NCBI GenBank assembly: GCA_947174885.1
Contig: CAMWKO010000018.1
Location: forward strand, 1-53,268
Length of the DNA stretch: 53,268 nt
Direction of reading: 5' to 3'
Origin: an uncultured Clostridia bacterium
GTDB lineage: Bacteria > Bacillota > Clostridia > Lachnospirales > Lachnospiraceae
Shown: positions 17,958-26,719 of the stretch, piece by piece
Layout of the letters: each line of letters starts with the position of its first letter
How positions within the stretch are numbered: the stretch's first letter is position 1
The notes under the pieces: generated by a model
Seen by the model: only the letters and a program-made list of their open reading frames with translations
Told to the model about the DNA's origin: nothing
Database searches by the model: none
Made by a program: the position numbers and the translations under genes

Positions 17958-18464
17958 TTATAATATGTACAATAGAATAAGAAAATGTGAATAATTCTAT
18001 ATGTAATATTTCAGTTGGAATAATATGTCTCAGCTCTGAGTGATATATCTATAGAAAATATAGAAGATAATTTGTCAGAAAAAAAGAAAAAATGTATAAA
18101 TTTGTTTGAAATAACTGCCAAATTATGGTACAATTAGGATATCTTTAGTAATAGCACATTTAAAACATGAAGTATATAAATCAAATACTAATGTTTTTAT
18201 ATTTTAAATTAAACAGTAAATTTATTAGTATCTTTATTATATAAATCTTATAGTTTCTTAGTTATATTCTCGGTTTTCGTTAAATTAATAAATATTAGAG
18301 CTTCAAAATCAATATTAATGCTATTATTACTCACACCGGATAAAGTATATTGTATAAATTAATAAATAGAATATATTATGTTGTTTTAAGTAAATCCAAA
18401 GTAATAGTGGATATAAATCAGTATTACAGACAACGATTAAATTTATATTTTAGGAGGAATTTTC
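17958..18464. other. Gene-free AT-rich stretch with one promoter
   Basis: I find no coding sequence with a credible start or family match in these 507 bases. The sequence is very AT-rich. The only readable signal is a promoter at 18106-18134. It presumably includes further decayed sequence from the amidohydrolase remnant next to it, and a long 5' leader of the next gene. Confidence 0.6.
18106..18134 (+). promoter_or_regulatory. Probable sigma-A promoter upstream of the Cys/His protein gene
   Basis: TTGAAA (18106-18111) and TACAAT (18129-18134) are separated by exactly 17 bases. This would give a leader of about 320 bases before the ATG at 18465. No clear terminator or riboswitch fold was recognised in that leader. 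Confidence 0.55.
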
Positions 18465-19373
18465 ATGGGCGTACTGTATCTGGGAAAAAATTTTTTGAAT
18501 GATAAATCTGATTTAACAGTAGGTAATGAAATTATGCCTGATAAAAAGCATGAGAGTACATACAATACAATTTATCAGAATGATAAAGAGATTGTATATG
18601 TCAGTCAGGATAATTATTATGTTGCAGATTTAGACAGTGGAAAAGATGTTGTATATTATTGCGACAGTGCAACCTCTTGCATAGTTATCATTTCTGTAGG
18701 TTATAGTGAAGATTATAAGAAAAACTTAGCTGTAGTCAGTCATCTCAGCAGACCTGGAAGATTTAAGGATTATTTCTCAAAGGTGGAAGCTCTTTTTAAC
18801 GGAGAGATTGATATTTACGCAGCCGGAGCAAACCCGGCTTATCCGTGCTTAAAAAAGGATGGTAGTTATGATTATACTGCATTAAGAAATGCTACACAAG
18901 TATCGCAGTGGGTTTCATCAAAAAGTATTGAACAGGAATCACAGAGTGATTCATTAGGAAGTGTTAAGATTAGGCAGGCAAGCTTAAAATTTGGACAAGG
19001 TAATCCTTCGGTTTATAATAATAATCTGGATTGCTATTCCATAGCCTGTGATAAAAACATCAACATTACCGTAAGTAATGACAGAATATATTTAACAGAG
19101 GAACAGAGGGACCCTACTGGTGGTGTACAGACTTTATTTTGTATGTATGGCAACCCTGACTTGATAAGAAATCAGGCAGAGAGTTTTTCAGATGATGAAA
19201 TTGCGGTCTTAGTTCAGAAGGCTCATGATAATAATCTTGAGCAGGCTTCGGAGATGACGGATGAGGAAATATTAAATACATATTCCTCAACGCCTCAATA
19301 TGAAGTGCCTTGGTTTTGTGATTCCATCCGACAGGCAGGTTTATTTGTAAAGACATATATGAAAGGAATGTAA
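18465..19373 (+). CDS. Unrecognised 302-residue protein, possible Cys/His amidase
   Basis: I do not recognise the family. The protein has no signal peptide or membrane segment. A central part (about 62-115) reads SCIVIISVGYS, then about 20 residues later SHLSRPGRFKDYF. The Cys72-His93 arrangement after a hydrophobic strand recalls the catalytic layout of CheD and other Cys-His deamidases, but this is only a pattern resemblance. The next strand ends in IDIYAAGANPAYP. AGGAGG is ideally placed. It is followed after 4 bases by an N-terminal-Cys amide hydrolase gene, so the two are an operon and may share a substrate. Confidence 0.75.
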   Translation: MGVLYLGKNFLNDKSDLTVGNEIMPDKKHESTYNTIYQNDKEIVYVSQDNYYVADLDSGKDVVYYCDSATSCIVIISVGYSEDYKKNLAVVSHLSRPGRFKDYFSKVEALFNGEIDIYAAGANPAYPCLKKDGSYDYTALRNATQVSQWVSSKSIEQESQSDSLGSVKIRQASLKFGQGNPSVYNNNLDCYSIACDKNINITVSNDRIYLTEEQRDPTGGVQTLFCMYGNPDLIRNQAESFSDDEIAVLVQKAHDNNLEQASEMTDEEILNTYSSTPQYEVPWFCDSIRQAGLFVKTYMKGM

Positions 19374-19377
19374 AGTT

Positions 19378-20310
19378 ATGTGTACAATAGGAAATTCATT
19401 TTATAAAATAAATGGTATTGATGTTCAATCAGTTTTCAAACAATGTGATTTAGTTGATGCAACTCAATTTTTAACTCCGGTTGTAGAAACTGCCGTGAAT
19501 GAAAATCCAACAGGAAATACTCCGGAAACTATACGTTATGTTGCATTTACCCGTATTAAAGGGAAAGAACATCCGGCATGGGCGGGCGTCAACGAATATG
19601 GTGTAAGTTTTGTTGCAGCGGACTCTTATCTTGATAAAAACAAAGAAGAAGATTGTCAGGCGGAAACTTCAAACAGAGCCAGCGTGTTTGATATGTATCT
19701 GAGCATAATAACATCATATACTACTGCAAAAGAAGCTGTTTTAATGGCTAAAAAGTTCTATGAGACAGAAGATTATGCAGATGTTTTAACAGATATTCTG
19801 CTTATTTCAGATGAAAAGGAAATGTATTTTATTGAAACGGTAAAAAAAGAAGTGCGAATTATTAAGAGGATTAATGGACACTTTGCATCTGCAAATCATT
19901 GTAGAATGTTTTATGAAGCTGTACCTTATGATCAGAATCATAGCACATATTTACGTTTAGAAAGAGCTGAAAAAATTTTACAAACAAGGTCAGATATTGA
20001 TGGAATAGGAGATCTTTTAAGAGATTCTTATTATGGAAAAACTGTATGGTCTGTTTGCAGATATGCAGGCTTGACAGAGCTTGATAATGATAATACTTCA
20101 AATACTGATGAGGAAATGTATTACACTCAGGCTGCGGTTATTTTTACAATAAAGCCAGACGTTGTTGCAGGTAATAAGCCTCAGGTTATTTGTGAATATG
20201 TAATTAATAATAATGCATCAGTTGAAAAAGCAGGTTATTCATGGAAACCTTTTGAAAATGAAGAACCTAAAGAAGTTACTTATATCGGGAAAGGTGAGAA
20301 TATTATCTAG
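19378..20310 (+). CDS. N-terminal-nucleophile amide hydrolase (choloylglycine hydrolase / C45-like)
   Basis: The 310-residue protein begins Met-Cys-Thr, so removal of Met exposes Cys as the nucleophile of Ntn hydrolases that cleave linear amide bonds (bile salt hydrolase, penicillin V acylase, isopenicillin N acyltransferase-like families). Supporting features are FTRIKGKEHPAWAGVNEYGV with the typical GVNEYGVSF strand, the DILLISDEKEMYFIETV beta hairpin, and GHFASANH around the expected structural Asn/His. No signal peptide is present. Substrate cannot be told; the missing canonical bile-salt-hydrolase context favours an acylase of unknown amide. It is 4 bases downstream of the Cys/His protein gene. 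Confidence 0.78.
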   Translation: MCTIGNSFYKINGIDVQSVFKQCDLVDATQFLTPVVETAVNENPTGNTPETIRYVAFTRIKGKEHPAWAGVNEYGVSFVAADSYLDKNKEEDCQAETSNRASVFDMYLSIITSYTTAKEAVLMAKKFYETEDYADVLTDILLISDEKEMYFIETVKKEVRIIKRINGHFASANHCRMFYEAVPYDQNHSTYLRLERAEKILQTRSDIDGIGDLLRDSYYGKTVWSVCRYAGLTELDNDNTSNTDEEMYYTQAAVIFTIKPDVVAGNKPQVICEYVINNNASVEKAGYSWKPFENEEPKEVTYIGKGENII

Positions 20311-20762
20311 TTAAGAAAAATATTATAACGTATGACACAAGAAATTATTTCTATAAAGGATTAAAAACATCTGTACCCTGCAGATTTTTCTCTTGTTGTA
20401 ACAGTTCCACTTGATTTACTGCATATGATGGATATAATGTTTCATTGAATAAATTTGATAAAGGCATTAGCTATGTAAAAGCTGTTACTGTTATTGAAGT
20501 TACTTTTTTTGAATCTGGTCATTATTTGTGTGTAAGCATTACAGGAATATGCAGTTGATAAAGTGGAGAAAAACAGATTGCTCAAGTAATTGCTTTTACA
20601 AGTGCATTCTGGTTAGTATTTTATAATGTGATAGATAAAGTGCTGCGTAACTTATAGTTTAGAGATATAATATGCGAATATAGTTTATTAATTGTAAATT
20701 ATGTCAGATTTTGCTATTACTTAATATATAATTTTATATTTTATAAGGATAGAGGGATAAAA
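20311..20762. other. Gap between the hydrolase pair and the agr locus
   Basis: No intact gene is visible in these 452 bases. A 45-codon open stretch on the plus strand (near 20420-20560, reading AYDGYNVSLNKFDKGISYVK and on to a TGA) lacks a start and follows an in-frame stop, so it may be a gene remnant. Close to the agr response regulator, the 9-base sequence TATAGTTTA occurs twice as direct repeats (20653-20661 and 20679-20687), a possible regulator site. Confidence 0.5.
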
Positions 20763-21473
20763 GTGAATATAGCAGTTTGTGATGATGATATTAACTGCAT
20801 AGATAGAATATTGCAGTTATTACAGCCGTATAGGGAGACAGAAGAATTAAGTATTAACACATATTTATCAGGAGAAGAATTTCTTGCAAAAATTGATGAA
20901 GCAGTGAAATATGATATTATTTTTTTAGATATAGAAATGTTAGAAATCACAGGAATAGAAGTTGCATATAGATTAAGAAAAAAAGATAGTAAAGCAATTA
21001 TTATTTTTATAACGAATCATTTGAACTATGTATCAGATACTTTTAGACTGGGTGCATTTCAGTTTCTTGTGAAACCGATAGATAAAAAAGCTTTTTGCTA
21101 CGACTTTGAAAGAGCAATAAAAACTTATAAAAAAACTCATAAATTTTATCAGATTAGCTGGAGAAATACAAATCATATTGTAGAATATGGGGATATTTAT
21201 TATATTGAGGGATTTAACAGACATTTATACATATATACTGACTCTGAGAAAGAATATGAGTGTGTAGGAAAGCTGCAAGAGGAAGAAAAGAAGCTTAAAT
21301 CATATAATTTTGTCAGATGTCATCAGGGTTATCTTGTGAATTTGAGTAAAATTAAAGAGATTAATAAATCAGATATAGTATTAAAAAGTAATGCTAAGAT
21401 TCCAGTAAGTAGAAGGTATAGATTGGAATTATTAGAAGCATTTAATTTGTTTTTGGCAGGGAAATTAATATGA
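20763..21473 (+). CDS. agrA: LytTR-type response regulator of the agr locus
   Basis: The 236-residue protein has a receiver domain (acidic cluster CDDD at 6-9; phosphoacceptor Asp56 in IIFLDIEM; Lys in LVKPIDK) and a C-terminal LytTR DNA-binding domain (about 140-232: YIEGFNRHLYIYTDSEKEY, then FVRCHQGYLVNLSKIKEINK and PVSRRYRLEL). It starts with GTG at 20763 behind GGATAGAGGGAT. The stop overlaps the kinase start by 4 bases (ATGA), as is normal for agr-type pairs. It presumably activates the agr genes and their targets when the peptide signal is sensed. Confidence 0.92.
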   Translation: MNIAVCDDDINCIDRILQLLQPYRETEELSINTYLSGEEFLAKIDEAVKYDIIFLDIEMLEITGIEVAYRLRKKDSKAIIIFITNHLNYVSDTFRLGAFQFLVKPIDKKAFCYDFERAIKTYKKTHKFYQISWRNTNHIVEYGDIYYIEGFNRHLYIYTDSEKEYECVGKLQEEEKKLKSYNFVRCHQGYLVNLSKIKEINKSDIVLKSNAKIPVSRRYRLELLEAFNLFLAGKLI

Positions 21474-22768
21474 ATATACTTTTTGACATAATAAAAGTAG
21501 CGAGTGTTTTATTAGAGATTCTGATTGCTTTAAATCTTTTTAAAATGATATCTAATAAAAAACAGATACCGATATATATTGAAATAATTATTAATATAGT
21601 TTGTATTACTGTGCAATCGGTCGTAATTATTTTTATTAGTAAGCAGACAGTTGTTTCAATAACATTATTTTTATTAATAGTAGCGTTGTCTTTTGTGTAT
21701 AATCTTACATGGCAAAAAAGATTCTTTTTTTCTATATTACTAATGATTTTATATACATTATCTGAAATAGTCATAGGGTTAATATTAGCTATGATTTCAG
21801 AAGTATCCGTGGAACAATTGAGTGGCAATATCTTATATTATATGCAGGGTGTATTGGTTTCTAAATTAATTATGTTTTTCATTATTAAAATTATTGGATA
21901 TTTTAGTGTAAAGTCGGAAGCCAATGTATCAAGATATGTATTTATACCTTTTATGGCACTCCCGTTAGCAACTTTTTCGGTTGTGTATGTTATGTCGGAA
22001 TTTATGTTTCAGTCACAACCAGGCTCATCTTTAGTTATTTCAACTATAGCAATTATTTTTTTGATAATTTCAAATGTATTGGTGTTTTATATGTTTGAAT
22101 ATCAGTTAAAAATAACCGAGGATAAAAAGCAGGAGCAGATGATAAAGCAACAGCTGGAATATAAAGCTGAATATTATAAGGAATTATCAAGAAGGCAGCA
22201 TATTACAAATAAAACTATGCATGATTTAAAAAATCAGTTATTTGCATTGAGGGAAATATTTAAGAGTAATACAAAAGAAGGGATTGATAAAATAAATATT
22301 ATTTGTGAAGATATATTATCGGTATGTACGTTAAGATTTACCGGTATAGAAGCAGTTGATGCTTTAATCACGGCAAAGTTGCAAATGATGAGGGAAAAGA
22401 ATATTAGATTTTCAAATTCCATATACATTCCAGAAAATAATTATTTAGATATATTGGATTTTTGTGTATTATTGGGAAATTTGCTGGACAATGCCATAGA
22501 AGCAAATGCAAAGGTGCCGATTCAGAATAGATATGTTAATTTAAGCATTATACAACAACTTGATTATATCAGTATTAATGTTAGTAATACTGTAAGTGAA
22601 AATGTAAAGATAGAAGAAAATAGGATAATTACCACAAAAAATCATAAGGAGTTACATGGATTTGGATTAAAGAGTGTAAAGGAGATTGTAAAAAAATATA
22701 AGGGAAATTGTACCTTTCAGCAAATAGAGAACAAATTTGAAGTAATTATAATTTTGAAAAACAAATAA
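21470..22768 (+). CDS. agrC: AgrC-type peptide-sensing histidine kinase
   Basis: The 432-residue kinase has six or seven predicted membrane helices within the first ~210 residues, a coiled linker, and the HPK10-type phosphoacceptor motif HDLKNQLFAL with His251. A GHKL ATPase domain follows (LLGNLLDNAIEANAKV for the N box, HGFGLKSVKEIVKKYKG for the G box); as in AgrC homologues a classic D box is not evident. It overlaps the regulator gene and precedes agrB by 93 bases. The membrane half is the expected receptor for the cyclic peptide made from the nearby AgrD. Confidence 0.92.
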   Translation: MNILFDIIKVASVLLEILIALNLFKMISNKKQIPIYIEIIINIVCITVQSVVIIFISKQTVVSITLFLLIVALSFVYNLTWQKRFFFSILLMILYTLSEIVIGLILAMISEVSVEQLSGNILYYMQGVLVSKLIMFFIIKIIGYFSVKSEANVSRYVFIPFMALPLATFSVVYVMSEFMFQSQPGSSLVISTIAIIFLIISNVLVFYMFEYQLKITEDKKQEQMIKQQLEYKAEYYKELSRRQHITNKTMHDLKNQLFALREIFKSNTKEGIDKINIICEDILSVCTLRFTGIEAVDALITAKLQMMREKNIRFSNSIYIPENNYLDILDFCVLLGNLLDNAIEANAKVPIQNRYVNLSIIQQLDYISINVSNTVSENVKIEENRIITTKNHKELHGFGLKSVKEIVKKYKGNCTFQQIENKFEVIIILKNK

Positions 22769-22861
22769 ATATGTCAAGTTTGCAGAAAAAAAGACTACTT
22801 TTGAAGATTGGGTTGAATAGAGAACAGAAGGATGATAATTTCATGTCAAGGAGGAAAGAAA

Positions 22862-23461
22862 ATGCTTACACACATGGCACAAGGGTTATCCTCTTTTTTT
22901 ATATCAAGAGATATTATTAAAGAAGAGGAAAGAAAAATATACGATTACTGTTTTGAAATACTTTTAGCAACGGTAATTAATTTGTTTGCTATGGTTATAC
23001 TTGCTTTTGCAAGCGGAACAGTAATACCAACAATTTGTTTTATTGTAGGATTTATTGTTATTAGAGCAACAGCAGGAGGATTTCATGCAGAAACTCATAT
23101 TGGATGTTTTATAATTTTGATAAGTTTATATATTGCATATCTGTTTTTGATATTAATAATACCAAACTTTATTTTGAGTATTATTACAGTCATATTCTGT
23201 ATAATATCATGGCTGTTAGTTGCCGTTTTTTCTCCAGTCGAGGATTATAATAAACCCTTTAGTAAAGGAGAATATAAGAAATTTAAAATTGTAAGTAATA
23301 TTGCAATATTTGCAGTATCATGTATATCACTTATATTTGTTTTCTTATTTAGGGAAGTGAAATATGGATTCTCGACTGCTACAGGAATGTGTGTAGTATC
23401 GTTCTCCTTAATAGCGGGAACCATAAAAAATGAATTAAGGAGACTTGGAAAAAATGAGTAG
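22862..23461 (+). CDS. agrB: AgrB accessory gene regulator protease/exporter
   Basis: AgrB is the integral membrane cysteine endopeptidase that trims AgrD at its C-terminal part and forms the thiolactone. The 199-residue product has five or six membrane helices. The catalytic pair is visible as His75 and Cys82 in RATAGGFHAETHIGCF. An in-frame ATG at 22832 would add ten residues, but AAGGAGG at 22848-22854 fits the ATG at 22862. The gene ends 15 bases before the AgrD start, the normal agrBD arrangement. Confidence 0.94.
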   Translation: MLTHMAQGLSSFFISRDIIKEEERKIYDYCFEILLATVINLFAMVILAFASGTVIPTICFIVGFIVIRATAGGFHAETHIGCFIILISLYIAYLFLILIIPNFILSIITVIFCIISWLLVAVFSPVEDYNKPFSKGEYKKFKIVSNIAIFAVSCISLIFVFLFREVKYGFSTATGMCVVSFSLIAGTIKNELRRLGKNE

Positions 23462-23476
23462 AAAGGAGTGTAGTGA

Positions 23477-23623
23477 GTGACTAAAATTAAAAAAGTATTA
23501 ATGCATATGGGAAAAGTTATACCTGCTTTCGCATTAATGCTTGGAGTAGTATCGAATTCACAGGCATGTGTATGGTGGTTTCATCAGCCCAAAGTGCCTG
23601 AACAGATGAGAAATAAAAAATAA
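23477..23623 (+). CDS. agrD: AgrD cyclic-lactone autoinducer prepeptide (48 aa)
   Basis: This short gene starts with GTG at 23477, behind GAAAGGAG at 23461-23468 and directly after an in-frame TGA. The product has a basic amphipathic leader (MTKIKKVLMHMGKVIPAFAL), a small-residue stretch ending NSQA, the putative ring Cys31-Val-Trp-Trp-Phe35, and the tail HQPKVPEQMRNKK. A core Cys followed four residues later by an aromatic residue, then a Pro-containing acidic tail, is the layout of clostridial AgrD peptides. By analogy AgrB would cut after the core and close a thiolactone between Cys31 and the carboxyl of Phe35. Exact processing sites are inference. Confidence 0.9.
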   Translation: MTKIKKVLMHMGKVIPAFALMLGVVSNSQACVWWFHQPKVPEQMRNKK

Positions 23624-23646
23624 ATCTATAGATTTATTTTTTATTT
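23611..23646 (+). terminator. AT-rich hairpin at the end of agrD
   Basis: A perfect 36-base palindrome (arms AAATAAAAAATAAATC and complement around TATA) overlaps the agrD stop codon and contains T runs on the 3' side. It is probably a weak, AT-only terminator or mRNA-stabilising end between agrD and the subtilase gene. Confidence 0.65.
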
Positions 23647-23769
23647 GATTTTAAAAGGAATTTGCAGGAAGAAGCTTTGTTGTAACATATATTTATCATA
23701 ATAGTGTGCACAGCTTATTATGGTACATATAATAAAGCAGAATTCAAAATTATTTTTTAGGAGGAAATT

Positions 23770-26706
23770 ATGAGAAAACTATTATCAAAAAAGATTTATA
23801 GCACAATTCTAAAAAAAGCTATAACATTTATGATTATGGCTACAGTTTTACTGACCGGTATTATGGGAATGAATGCTTTCATTTCTGATGTTCAGGCAAC
23901 GTCTATATATACAACCTTGTATTTTGTAGATAGTACATCTGAAAATTGGATAAGTAATGATGATGCGATTATAGAATTGGTGGATAACACTAATTATCAT
24001 ACCAGCTATATAATGACTAAGGTAGACGATAATACATGGAAGGTTCAGGTACCTAATAGTACATATAATGTTACATTTAATCGTTATAATTCAGATAAGA
24101 CAACACAGTGGAATTCATGGAGTGCAGGTGGAAGAAATAATAATAACACTTATTATGCACAGGGACATGAGTATGGATACTGGGGTATTACTGAAGAAGA
24201 GCCGGATGATCCGGATGATAATGATGAAATGTATTATAAAGAACCAAATCCGGAAGACATTATTATAGATGATGAAACCGGTATTATCTATGTGAAAAAT
24301 CAATTATTGATTAGCGCATTACCAGGTGTTTCAAAAAGTATTTTTGAAGCAATTATAGACGATTTAGGTGCGGATATTGTTGGATATATCGGATTAACAA
24401 ATGATTATCAGATAGAGTTTAGGGAAGAAAAAACCTTAGAAGAAATACAAAACATTGCAGCATATATAGATAGCTTTAGTTTTGTTTATGAGGTAACATT
24501 AAACACTGTTTTAATAGAAGGGTCTGATATTACAACTACAAACGATACCTTATATAATGGTGATGATTGGAATGAAGAGGTACCTGATGGATATAATTGG
24601 GGTCTGGAAGCATTAAAAATTCCAAGTGCATGGGATTATAAAGAGGATTTTAGTCCGGTCAGAATCGGATTAATAGATAGTATGTTTGATATACATCATG
24701 AGGATGTATCGTTTGAACAGACATTCAATAATACCAGTAGCATTACTAGTGCACACGGAACCCATGTAGCTGGTATAATGGCAGCCACAACAAACAATGG
24801 AAAAGGAATTTCTGGTGTTGTAACAGCTTCATCACTATACGGATATTCAACAGCTGGCGGAACAGGTAATATGCAAACGGTTATGATGTATAAATATGCC
24901 TTTGCAAGTTTGATTTCAAAAAATGTAAAAGTAATTAATGTAAGTCAGAATACAGGAAGACTTCAATGCTTTGCTGCTTCCAGAGGAAATGTAAATGCAA
25001 TAAACTATGTAAAAACAAATGCAAGTATACTTGGAAACTTTCTTGATAAACTGATTTTACAGGGATATGATTTTGTAATCGTAACTGCAGCAGGTAATGT
25101 TGAAAGCCTAGACTATTGTGTCAGTGAATCCTCAGTTTACGGATATGAAGAATGGAATCAATACTCAACAGGAGAACGATTATCTGGTAATGCATTGGCA
25201 TATTATAACAGCTACTTAAATGCTATTGAACTGGAAAGCGTAAAAGCCAGAATCATAACAGTTGGTGCAGTCGGTCATACTACAAGCGGAACAGGCGAAA
25301 ACGGAGCTACAACATTTTACTATGCATCATTTAGTAATACCGGTTCCCGAGTTGATGTGTGTGCACCGGGTGTAGATGTTGTCAGCACGATACCATCAAG
25401 CATTTATAGTTATATTAATATTTCTGGATATGATACGATGAGTGGAACATCGATGGCAGCACCATATATTAGTGGATTAGCAGGAATGCTTTATCAGGCA
25501 AATCCTGAATTAAGTGGTGTGCAGGTAAAGAATATTATTTGCAATAACATTGGTATTAATGTTAGTGATTCACATGGAAATATTTACGGTATGCCGGATG
25601 CAGAATTTTGTGTACAGGAAGCGATAGAATTAATTGGAGATAATACAGGCTCATTATTGCCTAGTGGTATATTGGCAGGTATGATTACCAATTCTCAGGG
25701 TACTCCACTGGAAGGAGTAAAGATTACAGCATACAGAACAAGTGTGGGTGAATCAAATCTTGAAAACTATTATACAATAGGAACAACAGATGAAAATGGA
25801 AATTATGAAATGGTATTAACACAGGGTACTTATAATTTAAATATATATGCTGAAGGTTATTTACCATGTGTAATTGAAAATGTAGTTATTAATCCTGAAC
25901 AAACAACATATATGGAGAATATAATTGTTATTCCTTTTAGTTTAGAGTATTTTACATCAGATGTGGATGGCCATGTTATTAATGCACTTAATGGTAATTC
26001 AATTGAAGAGGCAACTGTAAAATTTAGAAAAGGTTGGAATAACAAAACCGGAAATTATGTTAAGAATATTAATGGTCAGGAGGTAACAACCCAGACAAAT
26101 GTTTCAGGTAATTTTTCTATATCATTACCAATTGGCATTTATACAGTTGAAATTGAGAAAAACGGATTTGTTACAGGATATTTTAATGTCGTGTCTACAT
26201 CAGGAACATCTTCAGGTGTTCAGACCATGGTACTTACACCGGTCTTATCAGAAGATGAATATAGAATTGTATTAACATGGGGAGCAACACCATGGGATTT
26301 AGATTCACATTTGTCATATTATGATGGCGATACCCGTTTAATACATGTGTATTATTCTGATAAAAAAGGTAATTTAAATGGAGAAACTATAGCAGAGTTA
26401 GATTTAGATGATACAACAAGCTATGGTCCGGAAACAGTAACTATTTCATTAGATGCAGGGCTGTTAAATGATGGCGTATTTAAGTATTCAGTACATGATT
26501 ATACAAATAGAAGCAGCACAAATTCAAATGTTTTGTCAATGTCAGGTGCAGTTGTCAGAGTATATAAAGGAAATGACTTAATTACTACATATAATGTGCC
26601 ACAAAACAAAGAAGGAACTGTATGGCATGTATTTGAAATTACAAAAGATGGTATTGTATCAATTAATGAATTTGAATATAATTCAAATGTTTCTTTGATT
26701 AATTAA
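23770..26706 (+). CDS. Large secreted subtilisin-like serine protease (S8)
   Basis: The 978-residue protein has a signal peptide (basic N terminus, hydrophobic 17-36, likely cut near VQA-TS at 43). In order follow an Ig-like domain resembling starch-binding modules (about 45-142), an acidic Pro/Asp linker, a fervidolysin-like prodomain (about 165-250), and the S8 catalytic domain with Asp303 (IGLIDSMFD), His329 (AHGTHVAGIMAAT), oxyanion Asn443 (TAAGN) and Ser561 (SGTSMAAPY). Two CarboxypepD-regulatory-like beta domains (about 633-715 and 735-825) and a terminal domain with LTWGATPWDLDSHL, like DUF2135/YfaP, complete it. No LPXTG or membrane anchor is seen. It lies 146 bases after agrD with its own AGGAGG, and is a likely effector of the agr circuit. 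Confidence 0.93.
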   Translation: MRKLLSKKIYSTILKKAITFMIMATVLLTGIMGMNAFISDVQATSIYTTLYFVDSTSENWISNDDAIIELVDNTNYHTSYIMTKVDDNTWKVQVPNSTYNVTFNRYNSDKTTQWNSWSAGGRNNNNTYYAQGHEYGYWGITEEEPDDPDDNDEMYYKEPNPEDIIIDDETGIIYVKNQLLISALPGVSKSIFEAIIDDLGADIVGYIGLTNDYQIEFREEKTLEEIQNIAAYIDSFSFVYEVTLNTVLIEGSDITTTNDTLYNGDDWNEEVPDGYNWGLEALKIPSAWDYKEDFSPVRIGLIDSMFDIHHEDVSFEQTFNNTSSITSAHGTHVAGIMAATTNNGKGISGVVTASSLYGYSTAGGTGNMQTVMMYKYAFASLISKNVKVINVSQNTGRLQCFAASRGNVNAINYVKTNASILGNFLDKLILQGYDFVIVTAAGNVESLDYCVSESSVYGYEEWNQYSTGERLSGNALAYYNSYLNAIELESVKARIITVGAVGHTTSGTGENGATTFYYASFSNTGSRVDVCAPGVDVVSTIPSSIYSYINISGYDTMSGTSMAAPYISGLAGMLYQANPELSGVQVKNIICNNIGINVSDSHGNIYGMPDAEFCVQEAIELIGDNTGSLLPSGILAGMITNSQGTPLEGVKITAYRTSVGESNLENYYTIGTTDENGNYEMVLTQGTYNLNIYAEGYLPCVIENVVINPEQTTYMENIIVIPFSLEYFTSDVDGHVINALNGNSIEEATVKFRKGWNNKTGNYVKNINGQEVTTQTNVSGNFSISLPIGIYTVEIEKNGFVTGYFNVVSTSGTSSGVQTMVLTPVLSEDEYRIVLTWGATPWDLDSHLSYYDGDTRLIHVYYSDKKGNLNGETIAELDLDDTTSYGPETVTISLDAGLLNDGVFKYSVHDYTNRSSTNSNVLSMSGAVVRVYKGNDLITTYNVPQNKEGTVWHVFEITKDGIVSINEFEYNSNVSLIN

Positions 26707-26719
26707 GAGGGGGAAATTA

